Shown: positions 28,578 through 37,077 of the stretch, piece after piece
Position numbering within the stretch: position 1 is the stretch's first letter
How the letters are laid out: each line of letters opens with the position of its first letter
NCBI RefSeq assembly: GCF_000807775.2
Contig: NZ_CP047385.1
Span: forward strand, 372,001 to 436,000
Length of the DNA: 64,000 nucleotides
DNA from: Pandoraea fibrosis
GTDB taxonomy: Bacteria > Pseudomonadota > Gammaproteobacteria > Burkholderiales > Burkholderiaceae
Direction: 5' to 3'
Program-made: the position numbers and the translations under genes
The notes under the pieces: generated by a model
What the model was told of the DNA's origin: nothing
Seen by the model: only the letters and a program-made list of their open reading frames with translations
Databases searched by the model: none

Positions 28578-29231
28578 TCAGCGCGCCTGCCGGAACGTGA
28601 GGTTGTAACGCACGGCTTGCGCGTCGAAGCTGCCTTCGACGCTGGCAATGCCGTGATAGGCGAGTCGCGACGGCCCGCCCCATACCACGACGTCGCCCGG
28701 CGCAAGCCGCACGCGACGTGTGCGATCGCTGCGCTGGAGGCCGCCCCACAGAAAAATCGCGGGCAGGCCGAGCGAGACCGACACGATGGGCGCCCCCAGT
28801 TCGCGCTCGTCGCGATCCTGATGCAGCGTGAGCCGTGCATCCAGCGCATAGCGATTGATGAGGCAGGCGTCGGGCCGGAAGTCCCGATAGCCGGCCGCCT
28901 CGGCGGCGTGCTGCGCGAGCACTTCGAACGAGGCCGGCATCGACGGCCACGGTTGCCGCGAGAGCGGATCGTGCGCGCCGTAGCGATATCCCATCCGGTC
29001 GCTGATCCATCCCACTTCCCCGCAATTCGTCATGGCGACCGACATGCGCTTGCCCCCCGGCGTCAGCCAGTGACGCAACGGTGCCTGCGCAATCACCGCG
29101 TCGATATCCGCTTGCAGGGTCGTCAGTTGCGGCTGCGCAAACCCCCGCAACACGAAAGCGCCCGGGCCGAGTTCGTCCGTCTGGGGGCTGTCGTGGCGGG
29201 CATCGTCGTTGCCGAAGAGGTCGAGTGTCAT
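28578..29231 (-). CDS. alkB: AlkB, 2-oxoglutarate/Fe(II) DNA-repair dioxygenase
   Basis: 217 residues, the size of E. coli AlkB. It removes methyl groups from 1-methyladenine and 3-methylcytosine by oxidation. Iron ligands His137 and Asp139 in TLHQDRDE and His193 in AYHGI, with 2-oxoglutarate arginines Arg208 and Arg214 in RYNLTFR. The nucleotide-lid region MTNCGEVGWISDRMGYRY is also typical. Its ATG overlaps the stop of the preceding oxygenase gene (ATGA), so it is the third gene of the ada operon. Confidence 0.95.
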   Translation of the reverse strand: MTLDLFGNDDARHDSPQTDELGPGAFVLRGFAQPQLTTLQADIDAVIAQAPLRHWLTPGGKRMSVAMTNCGEVGWISDRMGYRYGAHDPLSRQPWPSMPASFEVLAQHAAEAAGYRDFRPDACLINRYALDARLTLHQDRDERELGAPIVSVSLGLPAIFLWGGLQRSDRTRRVRLAPGDVVVWGGPSRLAYHGIASVEGSFDAQAVRYNLTFRQAR

Positions 29232-29968
29232 GTGGCGTCGTGCAGGATTACGCCGAGCGTATGCCGATGGCCGCTGCGCACACGGCTCACACCGTGACGC
29301 ATGTTGACGCGATATACCCCGCGTGTGCCGTTCACCGGGCGGTGATGCACGGGGAACACCACGGCGTCGCCGCGCGTGAGCGGCACCACTTCGGCACGCG
29401 ACTGCATGCGCGGACGCTGCTCGGTGAGTACGAATTCGCCGCCTGTGAAGTCCTTACCGGGCTGCGACAACAGAATGGCCACCTGTAACGGGAAGACGTG
29501 TTCCCCGTAAAGGTCTTGATGCAGACAATTGTAGTCGCCGGCTTCGTAGCGCAGCAGTAGCGGCGTTGGGCGGCGCTGGCCCGCGTCGTGGCACTGCGCG
29601 AGGTAGGCGCGGTGCGTGGGCGGATAGCGAGCGTCGATGCCCATCGCTGCGTGCCAGCGATGCGCGATTTCGCGCAACGGTGCGTAGAACGCTTCGCGCA
29701 GTTCGGCAACGAGCGAAGGCAGCGGATAGGCGAAGTACTGATATTCCCCCTGACCGAAACCATGACGCGCCATCACGACGCGGCTGCGAAAGCGAGGCGA
29801 TGTTGGTGTCGCGCTCGTTTTGCCGTTCGTCTCGCCGTACATCTCGCAGAGGTCGGTGCATTCGCCATCGTTCAGCAGACGGGGAATGTGTGCTGCACCG
29901 AAGCGATTGAGTTCGTCTTCCAGTGCAGCCCAGTCGAGCGAGTGGATGACTGAGGTGCCTGCGCTCAC
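29228..29968 (-). CDS. 2OG-Fe(II) oxygenase between ada and alkB
   Basis: 246 residues from a GTG start that overlaps the ada stop (GTGA) behind AAGGTG; its own stop overlaps the alkB start. A jelly-roll dioxygenase with iron ligands His150 and Asp152 in CLHQDLYGEH, distal His at 208 or 209 in FPVHHRPV, and a C-terminal Arg/His-rich segment RGVYRVNMRHGVSR likely to bind 2-oxoglutarate. The closest general type is the prolyl-hydroxylase-like group, not AlkB. Tight coupling to ada and alkB argues for a role in alkylation response; substrate unknown. Confidence 0.85.
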   Translation of the reverse strand: MSAGTSVIHSLDWAALEDELNRFGAAHIPRLLNDGECTDLCEMYGETNGKTSATPTSPRFRSRVVMARHGFGQGEYQYFAYPLPSLVAELREAFYAPLREIAHRWHAAMGIDARYPPTHRAYLAQCHDAGQRRPTPLLLRYEAGDYNCLHQDLYGEHVFPLQVAILLSQPGKDFTGGEFVLTEQRPRMQSRAEVVPLTRGDAVVFPVHHRPVNGTRGVYRVNMRHGVSRVRSGHRHTLGVILHDAT

Positions 29969-31140
29969 CGCTTCACCTTGTTCACTTTGTCCGACGCGTC
30001 GCCCCGCTCTGCACGCTCGTGAGCGAGTAGCGCGCGCTTGCGCTCGACGCCCCAGCGATAGCCCGACAGCGCGCCGTCGTTGCGCACGATCCGGTGACAC
30101 GGAATCGCCACAGCCAGTTTGTTCGACGCGCAGGCTTGCGCCACGGCACGCACGGCGCGGGGGGATCCGATGCGCTCGGCGATCTGTGCGTAACTGGCCG
30201 TCTCCCCTGCGGGCACTTCCCGCAACGCCTGCCAGACGCGCTGCTGGAACGCCGTGCCGCGCACATCGAGCGGCAACGACAGACCGATGCGCGGCGACTC
30301 CACGAATCCCACGACTTGTGCGACCCAACGTTCGAACTCGCTGTCTGCGCCGACCAGTTCCGCCTTTGGGAAGCGATCCTGCAAGTCCTTCACGAGCGTC
30401 TCCGGGTCGTCGCCCAACGAGATGTCGCAAAGGCCGCGCGAGGTCGCTGCCACCAGTAGCGCGCCAAGCGAGCATTGCGCCACCGCGAAGCGAATCGATT
30501 CGGCTTTGCCGCCTGCGCGGAACGCGGCCGGTTTCATACCGAGGAGTGCATCGGCATTTGCATAAAAGCGGCCATTGGAGTTGAAGCCTGCGTCGTAGAA
30601 CGCCGACGTGACGCTCTCGGCGGCGGGCAGTGCGTCACGCACACGTTCGGCGCGACGGGCGTTCGCGTAGGCGCGAGGCGTCACGCCTGTCACCGAGCGA
30701 AAGAGTCGATGGAAATAGTGAGGGCTCAGGCCGGCCTCGGCAGCGAGCGCTTCCAGACGCGGCGGCGTCTCGGCCGTTTCGATACGCCGGCATGCGGCGG
30801 TCACGAGCGCGGCGTGACGCGCGTCGAGTGCGCCCTGATCCGGCTTGCAGCGTTTGCACGGACGAAAGCCGGCGCGCTCGGCGGCGGCCATGTCCGTATG
30901 AAACGCCACGTTTTCACGGCGCGCCAACCGGGCGCCGCACGACGGGCGGCAATACACGCCGGTCGTGCGCACGGAGTAGAAGAATTCGCCATCCGCCTGT
31001 TTGTCGCGGGCGACAACGGCCGCCCACTTCGCGTTGTCGGTCGCGTAGCGCGTCGCGTTTGGGGCAGACGCGGTTCGGGGCTGCGCATCGCGCGGATCGG
31101 AGCGAAGGGGACGTTTGGCGGTCATTGGGTCGGTACGCAT
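29965..31140 (-). CDS. ada: Ada, bifunctional methyltransferase and transcriptional activator
   Basis: 391 residues with the full Ada layout. The N-terminal zinc domain has Cys64, Cys68, Cys95 and Cys98 (GVYCRPSCGA, PCKRCKP); Cys64 is the phosphotriester methyl acceptor. An AraC-type helix-turn-helix follows (LEALAAEAGLSPHYFHRLF). The C-terminal O6-methylguanine methyltransferase has acceptor Cys348 in AIPCHRIVRNDGALSGYRWG. Methylated Ada activates its own operon, here with a 2OG oxygenase and alkB. The ATG is used behind CGGAGA; a GTG lies one codon earlier. Confidence 0.96.
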   Translation of the reverse strand: MRTDPMTAKRPLRSDPRDAQPRTASAPNATRYATDNAKWAAVVARDKQADGEFFYSVRTTGVYCRPSCGARLARRENVAFHTDMAAAERAGFRPCKRCKPDQGALDARHAALVTAACRRIETAETPPRLEALAAEAGLSPHYFHRLFRSVTGVTPRAYANARRAERVRDALPAAESVTSAFYDAGFNSNGRFYANADALLGMKPAAFRAGGKAESIRFAVAQCSLGALLVAATSRGLCDISLGDDPETLVKDLQDRFPKAELVGADSEFERWVAQVVGFVESPRIGLSLPLDVRGTAFQQRVWQALREVPAGETASYAQIAERIGSPRAVRAVAQACASNKLAVAIPCHRIVRNDGALSGYRWGVERKRALLAHERAERGDASDKVNKVKR

Positions 31141-31228
31141 CACGATGGTCTCCGGATGACTGAAGTCTGGCCTTCAGTGTAGGGAGCAGGTCGCGATGCT
31201 GCGCTCCGTTTCTTGCTATCGAATTCGA

Positions 31229-32218
31229 TCAGACGCCCGGAGGCATCGTGGTGCCGAGCTTGGCGGCCAGACTCATCACCATCACCAGCACGAGCGCTTC
31301 CACGGCGACGACGCGGGCAAAGGCGGAAGTATCGAGTGGCGTCTCCCCCGTATCGAGCACCAGACGTGGCAGGAAGTGCCAACGATTCCACGCACCGAGC
31401 AATGCGGCGCAGGCGACCAGCACGAGCTTCGTGACCAGCCATGCCAGATACGGCGCATTCTGATCGGTGAACCACAGCGAAGGCGTTTCACCGAGTGTGC
31501 GCCATGCGTTGAACGCCCCGGTCACGAGCGCCACGAACATCGCGAGTGTAGCGACCGACGACAGCCTTTCACCATAAGCGGCACGTGCGCCGACCGGCCA
31601 GTGACGCCAGCCCGGGATCGCACATCCGGCGACGAGCAAGACGCCGGTCCACGACGCGGCAGCCCCCACATGCAGGGTATGCACGCCGATGGCAAGCCAT
31701 GGCATCGATGCGTCCGCGGCATGCCCCGTACCGGCCCGGGCGAGCGCCAGCACGACGGCACCGCCCGCATAGATCGCACGGGCGTAACGCTCCTGACGAT
31801 GTTCGCGTCGGTGATGCCGGTCGCGAGGGTCGTCGGCGACCGGCAGCACCGCGCGCAGACGGCGGCGTGCGTCGTACCAGGCCCAGGCGCCGACACATAA
31901 CAGCACGGCGCCAAGACCGGCGACCCACTGCATCCGGCCGAAGTGCGATTGTGTGAGCACGAGCCACACGTCACCGAGCATGGCCGACGTGCTGTCCCAA
32001 TCGCCGCCGGTCATCGCTTCGGTACTCGCGAGCACGTAGGCGATCCACGCGAGCATGGCGAGCCCGGCCGCGAACGCGGGCAGTACCCGCACCGTAAGGC
32101 CGCGCCGCACGGCGTGCGGACTACGTAACAGCCACACCCCGAGGGCGAGCGCCAGCGCGAGGTTCAGCAACCCCGCCGTGGCAGGTTGCCACGTACCGGC
32201 GGCCAGGTCGTCCGGCAT
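31229..32218 (-). CDS. copD: CopD-family copper-resistance inner-membrane protein
   Basis: 329 residues with eight or nine hydrophobic helices. The CopD domain is recognised by WLAIGVHTLHVGAAASWTGVLL with conserved His and Trp, FSSVATLAMFVAL-like sequence (here SSVATLAMFVALVTGAFNAWRTLGE) and YLAWLVTKLVLVACAALLGAWNRW. CopD works with periplasmic CopC in copper uptake or handling. Its start overlaps the copC stop by one base (TGATG), so the two are translationally coupled. Confidence 0.92.
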   Translation of the reverse strand: MPDDLAAGTWQPATAGLLNLALALALGVWLLRSPHAVRRGLTVRVLPAFAAGLAMLAWIAYVLASTEAMTGGDWDSTSAMLGDVWLVLTQSHFGRMQWVAGLGAVLLCVGAWAWYDARRRLRAVLPVADDPRDRHHRREHRQERYARAIYAGGAVVLALARAGTGHAADASMPWLAIGVHTLHVGAAASWTGVLLVAGCAIPGWRHWPVGARAAYGERLSSVATLAMFVALVTGAFNAWRTLGETPSLWFTDQNAPYLAWLVTKLVLVACAALLGAWNRWHFLPRLVLDTGETPLDTSAFARVVAVEALVLVMVMSLAAKLGTTMPPGV

Positions 32219-32628
32219 CACTTCACAGTGAACTTGAAGTTGCCTTGCGTGCGATGGCCGTCGCTTGCGACAGCGACCCAGTTCGCCTGATAGTCGCCGG
32301 CCGGCAACGCGGGGAGCGACAGGGTGAGCGTCTTGCGGGCAGCGTCGAGTTCGGGTTTCGCCTGCGTGACCGGATTGCCCTTGGCGTCGACGACGCTCAG
32401 CTTCGAGAGGGCGCCTTCGAGCGCCGAATCGAACGTGACACGCACGGACTTCGGCGCATCGACAGTGGCCTGCGCGGCAGGCTCGCTCGATACGGCGTGC
32501 GCGTGCGCCCAGGCGCCTTGAGAGAGACCGGCCAGACCGAGCACTGCTGCAAGCGTGAGTCCCTGCGTGGCACGGCGCAGCAACGTCGTGGGGCGAGGAG
32601 CATGGGAAGCGATCTTGGAAGTACGCAT
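32218..32628 (-). CDS. copC: CopC-family periplasmic copper-binding protein
   Basis: 136 residues. Signal peptide ends AWA with mature N-terminus HAHAVSSEPAA, the copper(II)-binding His brace of CopC. The beta-barrel motifs RVTFDSALEGALSKLSVVD and NWVAVASDGHRTQGNFKFTVK complete the domain, and the late Asp-Gly-His supplies another Cu(II) ligand. No Met-rich Cu(I) loop is seen. It precedes copD. Confidence 0.93.
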   Translation of the reverse strand: MRTSKIASHAPRPTTLLRRATQGLTLAAVLGLAGLSQGAWAHAHAVSSEPAAQATVDAPKSVRVTFDSALEGALSKLSVVDAKGNPVTQAKPELDAARKTLTLSLPALPAGDYQANWVAVASDGHRTQGNFKFTVK

Positions 32629-33281
32629 ATCGAGTTCGGCTTAAGGACGGAAAAGTCGGGAAAGCGGCGTTTGCCGGCGAACCGGAGGTACGGGCTCTGC
32701 GCCGAGCATGCCACGCCACAAGGGCTGGTTTGGCCCGCAGGAATACGCGACTTGCGCCGCTCGCGCAGTATCGCAGACCTTGCAGACCGGCGCAGCCGCC
32801 CGTCGGTTCCAGTGCGGCGCCTCGCGCGGCAATGTGTCGCGCGGCTGCACCACGCCACAGGTCGGGTATGTGCAACTGAGTTGCAAAATCGGAATGATCG
32901 CCGTATCATCGCGTCATATTGCAACTCGGTTGCATTAATTGGGTGGTACGAATCCGGCTGCGGACAGTGCAGCGACGGGCGATGACGTGGGTGCGAAGTG
33001 GCCGGCGTCATGCCGTGGCTGTCGCGGGTCTTGCGCCATGCGGTGTCCGGTGAACGGCTGGCATCGCCACGAATGCGCGCCGACGCGCCCGTGCCGCGTG
33101 ATGCCGAGCCGATCCCCCCGACGGTGCGCGCCAGCGGCGTCATGCATTGCCGTACCCGCCATCCCAGGCGGCGGGTGCGGCGGGACATCCCGGGTGGGTG
33201 TCGTCGGTGCGCATCCTTCGGGAGATCGCGCGCACCGGGCACGCGTTGCCCGCCCCCACAAGATCACAGGACTTTGCCGTC
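32629..33281. other. Non-coding gap between copC and the COG0523 gene
   Basis: No supported gene. The short frames on both strands lack family features; one 81-residue minus-strand frame with several Cys (32641-32886) starts inside a palindrome and was not accepted. The gap contains the two TGCAAC/GTTGCA palindromes and 347 bp of possible 5' leader before the GTPase. Confidence 0.5.
32871..32934. promoter_or_regulatory. Pair of Zur-like palindromes
   Basis: TGCAACTGAGTTGCA at 32871-32885 (perfect dyad around a central G) and TGCAACTCGGTTGCA at 32920-32934. Centres are 49 bp apart. They stand before a COG0523 GTPase/QueD pair, a class of genes repeatedly found under Zur control, and also upstream of copCD on the other side. 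Confidence 0.6.
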
Positions 33282-34532
33282 ATGACTCTCCCTCTCGCGA
33301 AATCCGGCGACGCCGATCGTCGCCTGCCCGTCACCGTACTTTCCGGCTTTCTCGGTGCGGGCAAAACCACGCTGCTCAACCATGTGCTGCGCAATCGCGA
33401 CGGCCTGCGTGTGGCCGTGCTCGTCAATGACATGAGCGAAGTGAATATCGATGCCTCGTTCGTCGAGCGTGGCGCGGCTAACGCCGGCGCGGCGCTCTCG
33501 CGCACAGAGGAGCGTCTGGTCGAGATGAGCAACGGTTGCATCTGCTGCACGCTGCGCGAGGACTTGCTCATCGCGGTACGCGAACTCGCGCAGGACGGTC
33601 GCTTCGACTACCTGCTCATCGAATCGACGGGCATTGCCGAACCGATGCCGGTCGCCGCGACGTTCGAGTTTCGCGACGAGGCGGGGCAGTCGCTTGCTGA
33701 CATCGCGCGCCTGGACACGATGGTGACGGTCGTCGATGCCCTGCATGTGCTCGAAGACTTCCATAGCCTCGACACGCTCGCTCAGCGAGGCGAAGTGGCC
33801 GGCGAGGAAGACGAGCGTCGTCTCGCCGAACTGCTGACCGAACAGATCGAGTTCGCAGACGTGGTTGTGGTCAGCAAAGTGGATTGCGTCGACGCGGAGC
33901 GGCTCGAGGCCGTCAAAGCGCTGATTACCGGTCTCAATCCGTCGGCCCGCATCGTGCTGGGCGAGCGCGGACAGGTGCCGTTGACCGAAGTGCTGGGTAC
34001 CGGGCTGTTCGACCCGGAACGTGCCGAACAGATGGCCGGTTGGGCGCAGGCGCTCGCGGGCGAGCACGATTCCGAAGCCGACACCTATGGTGTGACGAGC
34101 TTCGTGCTGCGTCAGCGCGAGCCGCTGCATCCGGCGCGCTTCGCCTCGTTCATGTCTAGGCCGTTCGATGGACTGATTCGCGCCAAGGGGTATGTCTGGG
34201 CGGCGAGCCGCCCGGCCTGGGCGCTGGCGTACTCGCGTGCAGGCAATACCGCAACGCTGGAACCCGTGGGCCATTGGTGGGCCGCCGCCGATCCGGCGCA
34301 ATGGCCGCCGCAAGGCGATCCGCAGCGCGTTGCGATCGAAGCGAACTGGGAAGCGCCGTGGGGTGATCGCATCAACGAAGTCGTGTTCATCGGACGCGAC
34401 ATGGATCGGGCCGCCATCGAGCAGGCCTTCCACGCTTGCCGACTGAGTGTCGTCGAACTGGCTCAGGGCGAAAGCGCGTGGCGCGACGCCGAACATGCGC
34501 TGCCTCTGGAAATGGCCAGCGAGAGCGCATGA
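33282..34532 (+). CDS. COG0523 (CobW/ZigA/YciC-type) metal GTPase
   Basis: 416 residues. Walker [19 protein letters not shown] at about 19-36, the metal site [10 protein letters not shown] with Cys86, Cys88 and Cys89, Walker [15 protein letters not shown], and the guanine motif [10 protein letters not shown]. The C-terminal CobW domain is seen from [16 protein letters not shown] to [13 protein letters not shown]. Such proteins are zinc metallochaperones made during zinc shortage. An upstream pair of Zur-like sites and a coupled QueD paralogue support the zinc-saving reading. The start has only a distant AGGA; the long frame upstream lacks family similarity. Confidence 0.93.
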   Translation: MTLPLAKSGDADRRLPVTVLSGFLGAGKTTLLNHVLRNRDGLRVAVLVNDMSEVNIDASFVERGAANAGAALSRTEERLVEMSNGCICCTLREDLLIAVRELAQDGRFDYLLIESTGIAEPMPVAATFEFRDEAGQSLADIARLDTMVTVVDALHVLEDFHSLDTLAQRGEVAGEEDERRLAELLTEQIEFADVVVVSKVDCVDAERLEAVKALITGLNPSARIVLGERGQVPLTEVLGTGLFDPERAEQMAGWAQALAGEHDSEADTYGVTSFVLRQREPLHPARFASFMSRPFDGLIRAKGYVWAASRPAWALAYSRAGNTATLEPVGHWWAAADPAQWPPQGDPQRVAIEANWEAPWGDRINEVVFIGRDMDRAAIEQAFHACRLSVVELAQGESAWRDAEHALPLEMASESA

Positions 34533-35014
34533 GTCGTGGGGGATCCGGCGAGTCGCACGATGGGCGCGAGCGCGCGCTCAAGCGCACCACACAACGCAAG
34601 ACTCGCAGTCTTGCCGTGGTGGAGTCGCGTGCGCAATTCACGCTCTCGCGTAGCTTCGTGTTCGAAGCGGCGCATACATTGATCCGGCGCGACATCGATC
34701 CGCCGAGTATCGATGCCAGCCGTCGCATCCACGGTCACAGCTACCGCGCGACGGTGGAGGTGACGGGCGACCCGCAAGGCGAAAGCGGCATGGTGCTCGA
34801 TCTTGGCCGTCTGGACGCCGAACTCACCCGCGTGCGCGAGCGGCTCGATCATCGGTTGCTCGACGATGTGGCGGGTCTTGGCCCGGCCACGCTGGAAAAT
34901 TTGTGTGCGTTCCTCTGGCGTGCGCTGGCACCAACGCTCGACGGGTTGTCTCGAGTCACGGTCAGCCGCGATGCGCGCGGCGACGCCTGCTCGCTCACCC
35001 TTCGCGAGCGTTGA
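34529..35014 (+). CDS. 6-pyruvoyl-tetrahydropterin synthase/QueD paralogue lacking the catalytic Cys
   Basis: 161 residues, start overlapping the GTPase stop (ATGA). The zinc ligands are present in SFVFEAAHTLIRR and RRIHGHSYRATV, as are LDH of RLDHRLLDD and the Glu of ATLENLCAFLW. In QueD the residue four positions before HGH is the catalytic Cys (CxxxHGH); here it is Ser (DASRRIHGH). The N-terminus has about 35 extra basic residues. It may be a divergent enzyme of the pterin/queuosine type or a different activity induced under zinc limitation. Confidence 0.85.
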   Translation: MSRGGSGESHDGRERALKRTTQRKTRSLAVVESRAQFTLSRSFVFEAAHTLIRRDIDPPSIDASRRIHGHSYRATVEVTGDPQGESGMVLDLGRLDAELTRVRERLDHRLLDDVAGLGPATLENLCAFLWRALAPTLDGLSRVTVSRDARGDACSLTLRER

Positions 35015-35041
35015 TTCGCTCACGCATTCGCGAACCCCAGA

Positions 35042-35078
35042 CAAAGAAAAGCGGCCGGCACCGTGAGGTACCGGCCGC
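35042..35078 (-). terminator. Terminator of the pirin gene
   Basis: GCGGCCGG/CCGGCCGC outer stem with an inner partly paired loop. On the minus strand it is followed by TTTTCTTTG, 77 bp after the pirin stop. It also sits 37 bp past the QueD stop, so it may act on both strands. Confidence 0.8.
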
Positions 35079-35154
35079 GGGCGCGCGGGAAGTCGCGCCC
35101 AAGGCGCCAGATGCGTCGGGAAGTTGAGCGCATCCGGCGTCTACCTGCCTCGCC

Positions 35155-35874
35155 TTAGAAGTCAGGCGTTTCCACCGGACGCAGGTCGAACACGAGCACT
35201 TCAGCGTCGGTGCCGTTCGAGAGCGTGAGCGCGGTTTCGTCGCGTACACGCACGCCGTCCCCCTCGCCCAGCGCCACGCCATTCACGCTCACGCTACCGC
35301 GTGCGACATGCACGTAAGCGTAGCGATTCGGTGCGAGTGTCAGCGTAGCCGACTCGTCGCCGTCGAACAGACCGGCATACACGCGAGCATCCTGATGGAT
35401 GTGCAGCGAGTTGTCGTTGCCATCCGGCGAGATGATCAGGCGCAGGCGGCCGCGCTTTTCTTCCGGCGTGAAACGCTGTTGCTGATACTCAGGCGCGATC
35501 CCCGTCTGGTTCGGCACGATCCAGATTTGCAGGAAGTGCACCGGCGTCGTGGGCGAGTGGTTGAACTCGCTGTGCGCCACGCCGCGCCCGGCACTCATCA
35601 ACTGGACGTCGCCCGGCTCGATCACCGAACCCGTACCCATGGTGTCCTTATGTTCGAGTGCGCCTTCGAGCACGTAGGAAAAGATCTCCATGTCGCGGTG
35701 CGGGTGCTTGCCGAAGCCCTGTGCCGGGGCCACACGGTCGTCGTTGATCACCAGCAGATCGGAAAAGCCGACTTGCTTCGGATCGTAATAATTGGCGAAC
35801 GAGAACGTGTGGCGCGAGCTGAGCCAGCCATGATCGGCAACGCCTCGGTCTGCAGCTTTTCTGATGTCCAGCAT
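35155..35874 (-). CDS. Pirin family protein (YhhW-like quercetinase type)
   Basis: 239 residues, bicupin. The N-cupin metal site is GKHPHRDMEIFSYVLEGALEHKDTMG with His, His and Glu and a further His in GVAHSEFNHS, as in E. coli YhhW and other pirins with quercetin 2,3-dioxygenase activity. The C-cupin LAPNRYAYVHVARGSVSVNG is without metal ligands. The ATG at 35874 follows AGGAG; an ATG seven codons earlier has no ribosome-binding site. Single gene, divergent from phzF-like. Confidence 0.92.
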   Translation of the reverse strand: MLDIRKAADRGVADHGWLSSRHTFSFANYYDPKQVGFSDLLVINDDRVAPAQGFGKHPHRDMEIFSYVLEGALEHKDTMGTGSVIEPGDVQLMSAGRGVAHSEFNHSPTTPVHFLQIWIVPNQTGIAPEYQQQRFTPEEKRGRLRLIISPDGNDNSLHIHQDARVYAGLFDGDESATLTLAPNRYAYVHVARGSVSVNGVALGEGDGVRVRDETALTLSNGTDAEVLVFDLRPVETPDF

Positions 35875-35980
35875 GATGGGCTCCTGAGTCTTCATCGTTT
35901 CGTTGGGAGGCTTGATCGGCCTCGATGAATGTCATTTTAGAGTCCTGACGGAGAACTACAATCCATCTGAATCGTGAATA

Positions 35981-36003
35981 ATTGTCATCCATAGTGTGAC
36001 AAT
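35981..36003. promoter_or_regulatory. Operator-like inverted repeat between pirin and phzF-like genes
   Basis: ATTGTCA, 9 bp, TGACAAT: perfect 7-bp arms in an AT-rich patch in the 304-bp divergent gap, about 107 bp from the pirin start and 176 bp from the PhzF start. Nothing else was seen in this gap. Confidence 0.5.
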
Positions 36004-36178
36004 TAAGGGCGGGCTTCGATGGCCCGTTTTCCGGCAATGCGGCAGACGATTCCTATGGGACGGGGGACAACCGGCTGAAAGCACCGCCATTGGCGCGCGT
36101 GCCGTGGCGTGATGTGCGAGACTACGAGCCTTCTTTCGCCGTGCCATCGTCTGACGCCGCCCCCACTGGAGATTTGTC

Positions 36179-37054
36179 ATGAGCCGTACCTATGCCTTTC
36201 GTATCGTCAATGTCTTCGCCGAAACGACCTTCGGTGGCAATCCGCTGTGCGTATTCGAAGATGGGCGGGGCCTGAGCGACGACGAAATGCGATTGTTGGC
36301 ACGGCAGTTCAACCTGTCGGAGACGACGTTCATTTTCCCTTCGCAGACGGCGCAGGCCGATGCGCATGTGCGCATCTTTACGCCGGGCTACGAGATGCGT
36401 TTCGCCGGGCATCCGACGCTGGGCACGGCGCACGTGCTGCGTGCGTTGCGCGAACTGGGCGATGACGTGACGCTGCAATTCGCCGCAGGCCTGGTACCTG
36501 TCAAGGCCGAGGGCGATCACTGGACGCTGACGGCACCGTCGTCGGGCGAGCCCAAGATCGAGAAGGCGAGCGAAGCGGACGCCGACATTGCCGCGCTGGT
36601 GCGACTGAGCCGCGACGACCTTGCGCAATCGCCGCAATGGGTCGACACCGGCGCCGACCAGTTGCTGATTCCCGTGCGCAATGCCGACGCCGTTGCGCGT
36701 GCGCAACCCGACAGCGCGCGACTGGAACGGTGGCCGCTCTCGAGCCTGGAGCGCAAGACGGGTTACGTGTTTTCCATCGATAGCGCGAACGGCGGCGAGC
36801 TGGAGGTGACGGCACGCTACTTCTTCACCACGCAGGGCGGTGGGGTGAGCGAAGACCCGGGCACCGGTTCGGCATGCGCGAACCTCGGTGGCTGGCTGAT
36901 CGGTCAGGGCTACCCGTTGCCCGTGCGTGCACGCGTGACGCAGGGCGATGCCATCGAGCGTCCGTGCCGACTGACGCTCGAAGTCACGGCGAACCGGGAG
37001 ATTCGTGTGGGGGGCAATGTCATCGAACTCGCTCGCGGCGAGGTGCGCCTGTAA
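36179..37054 (+). CDS. PhzF-family isomerase-like protein
   Basis: 291 residues, the usual PhzF length. VNVFAETTFGGNPLCVFEDG opens the first half; the catalytic Glu is in NLSETTFIFP at about residue 46. MRFAGHPTLGTAHVL and GGGVSEDPGTGSACANLGGWL are the paired substrate loops. The family includes phenazine isomerase and many proteins of unknown substrate; no other phenazine gene is present, so a phenazine role is unlikely. It is followed 23 bp later by an IMPACT-family gene. Confidence 0.94.
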   Translation: MSRTYAFRIVNVFAETTFGGNPLCVFEDGRGLSDDEMRLLARQFNLSETTFIFPSQTAQADAHVRIFTPGYEMRFAGHPTLGTAHVLRALRELGDDVTLQFAAGLVPVKAEGDHWTLTAPSSGEPKIEKASEADADIAALVRLSRDDLAQSPQWVDTGADQLLIPVRNADAVARAQPDSARLERWPLSSLERKTGYVFSIDSANGGELEVTARYFFTTQGGGVSEDPGTGSACANLGGWLIGQGYPLPVRARVTQGDAIERPCRLTLEVTANREIRVGGNVIELARGEVRL

Positions 37055-37077
37055 GGCGCGCGGGGGACGACAGTCGT

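Noticed and set aside
32641..32886. 81-residue minus-strand frame with several Cys upstream of copC
   Set aside because: Its start lies inside a palindrome, it has no ribosome-binding site, and the sequence shows no family pattern.
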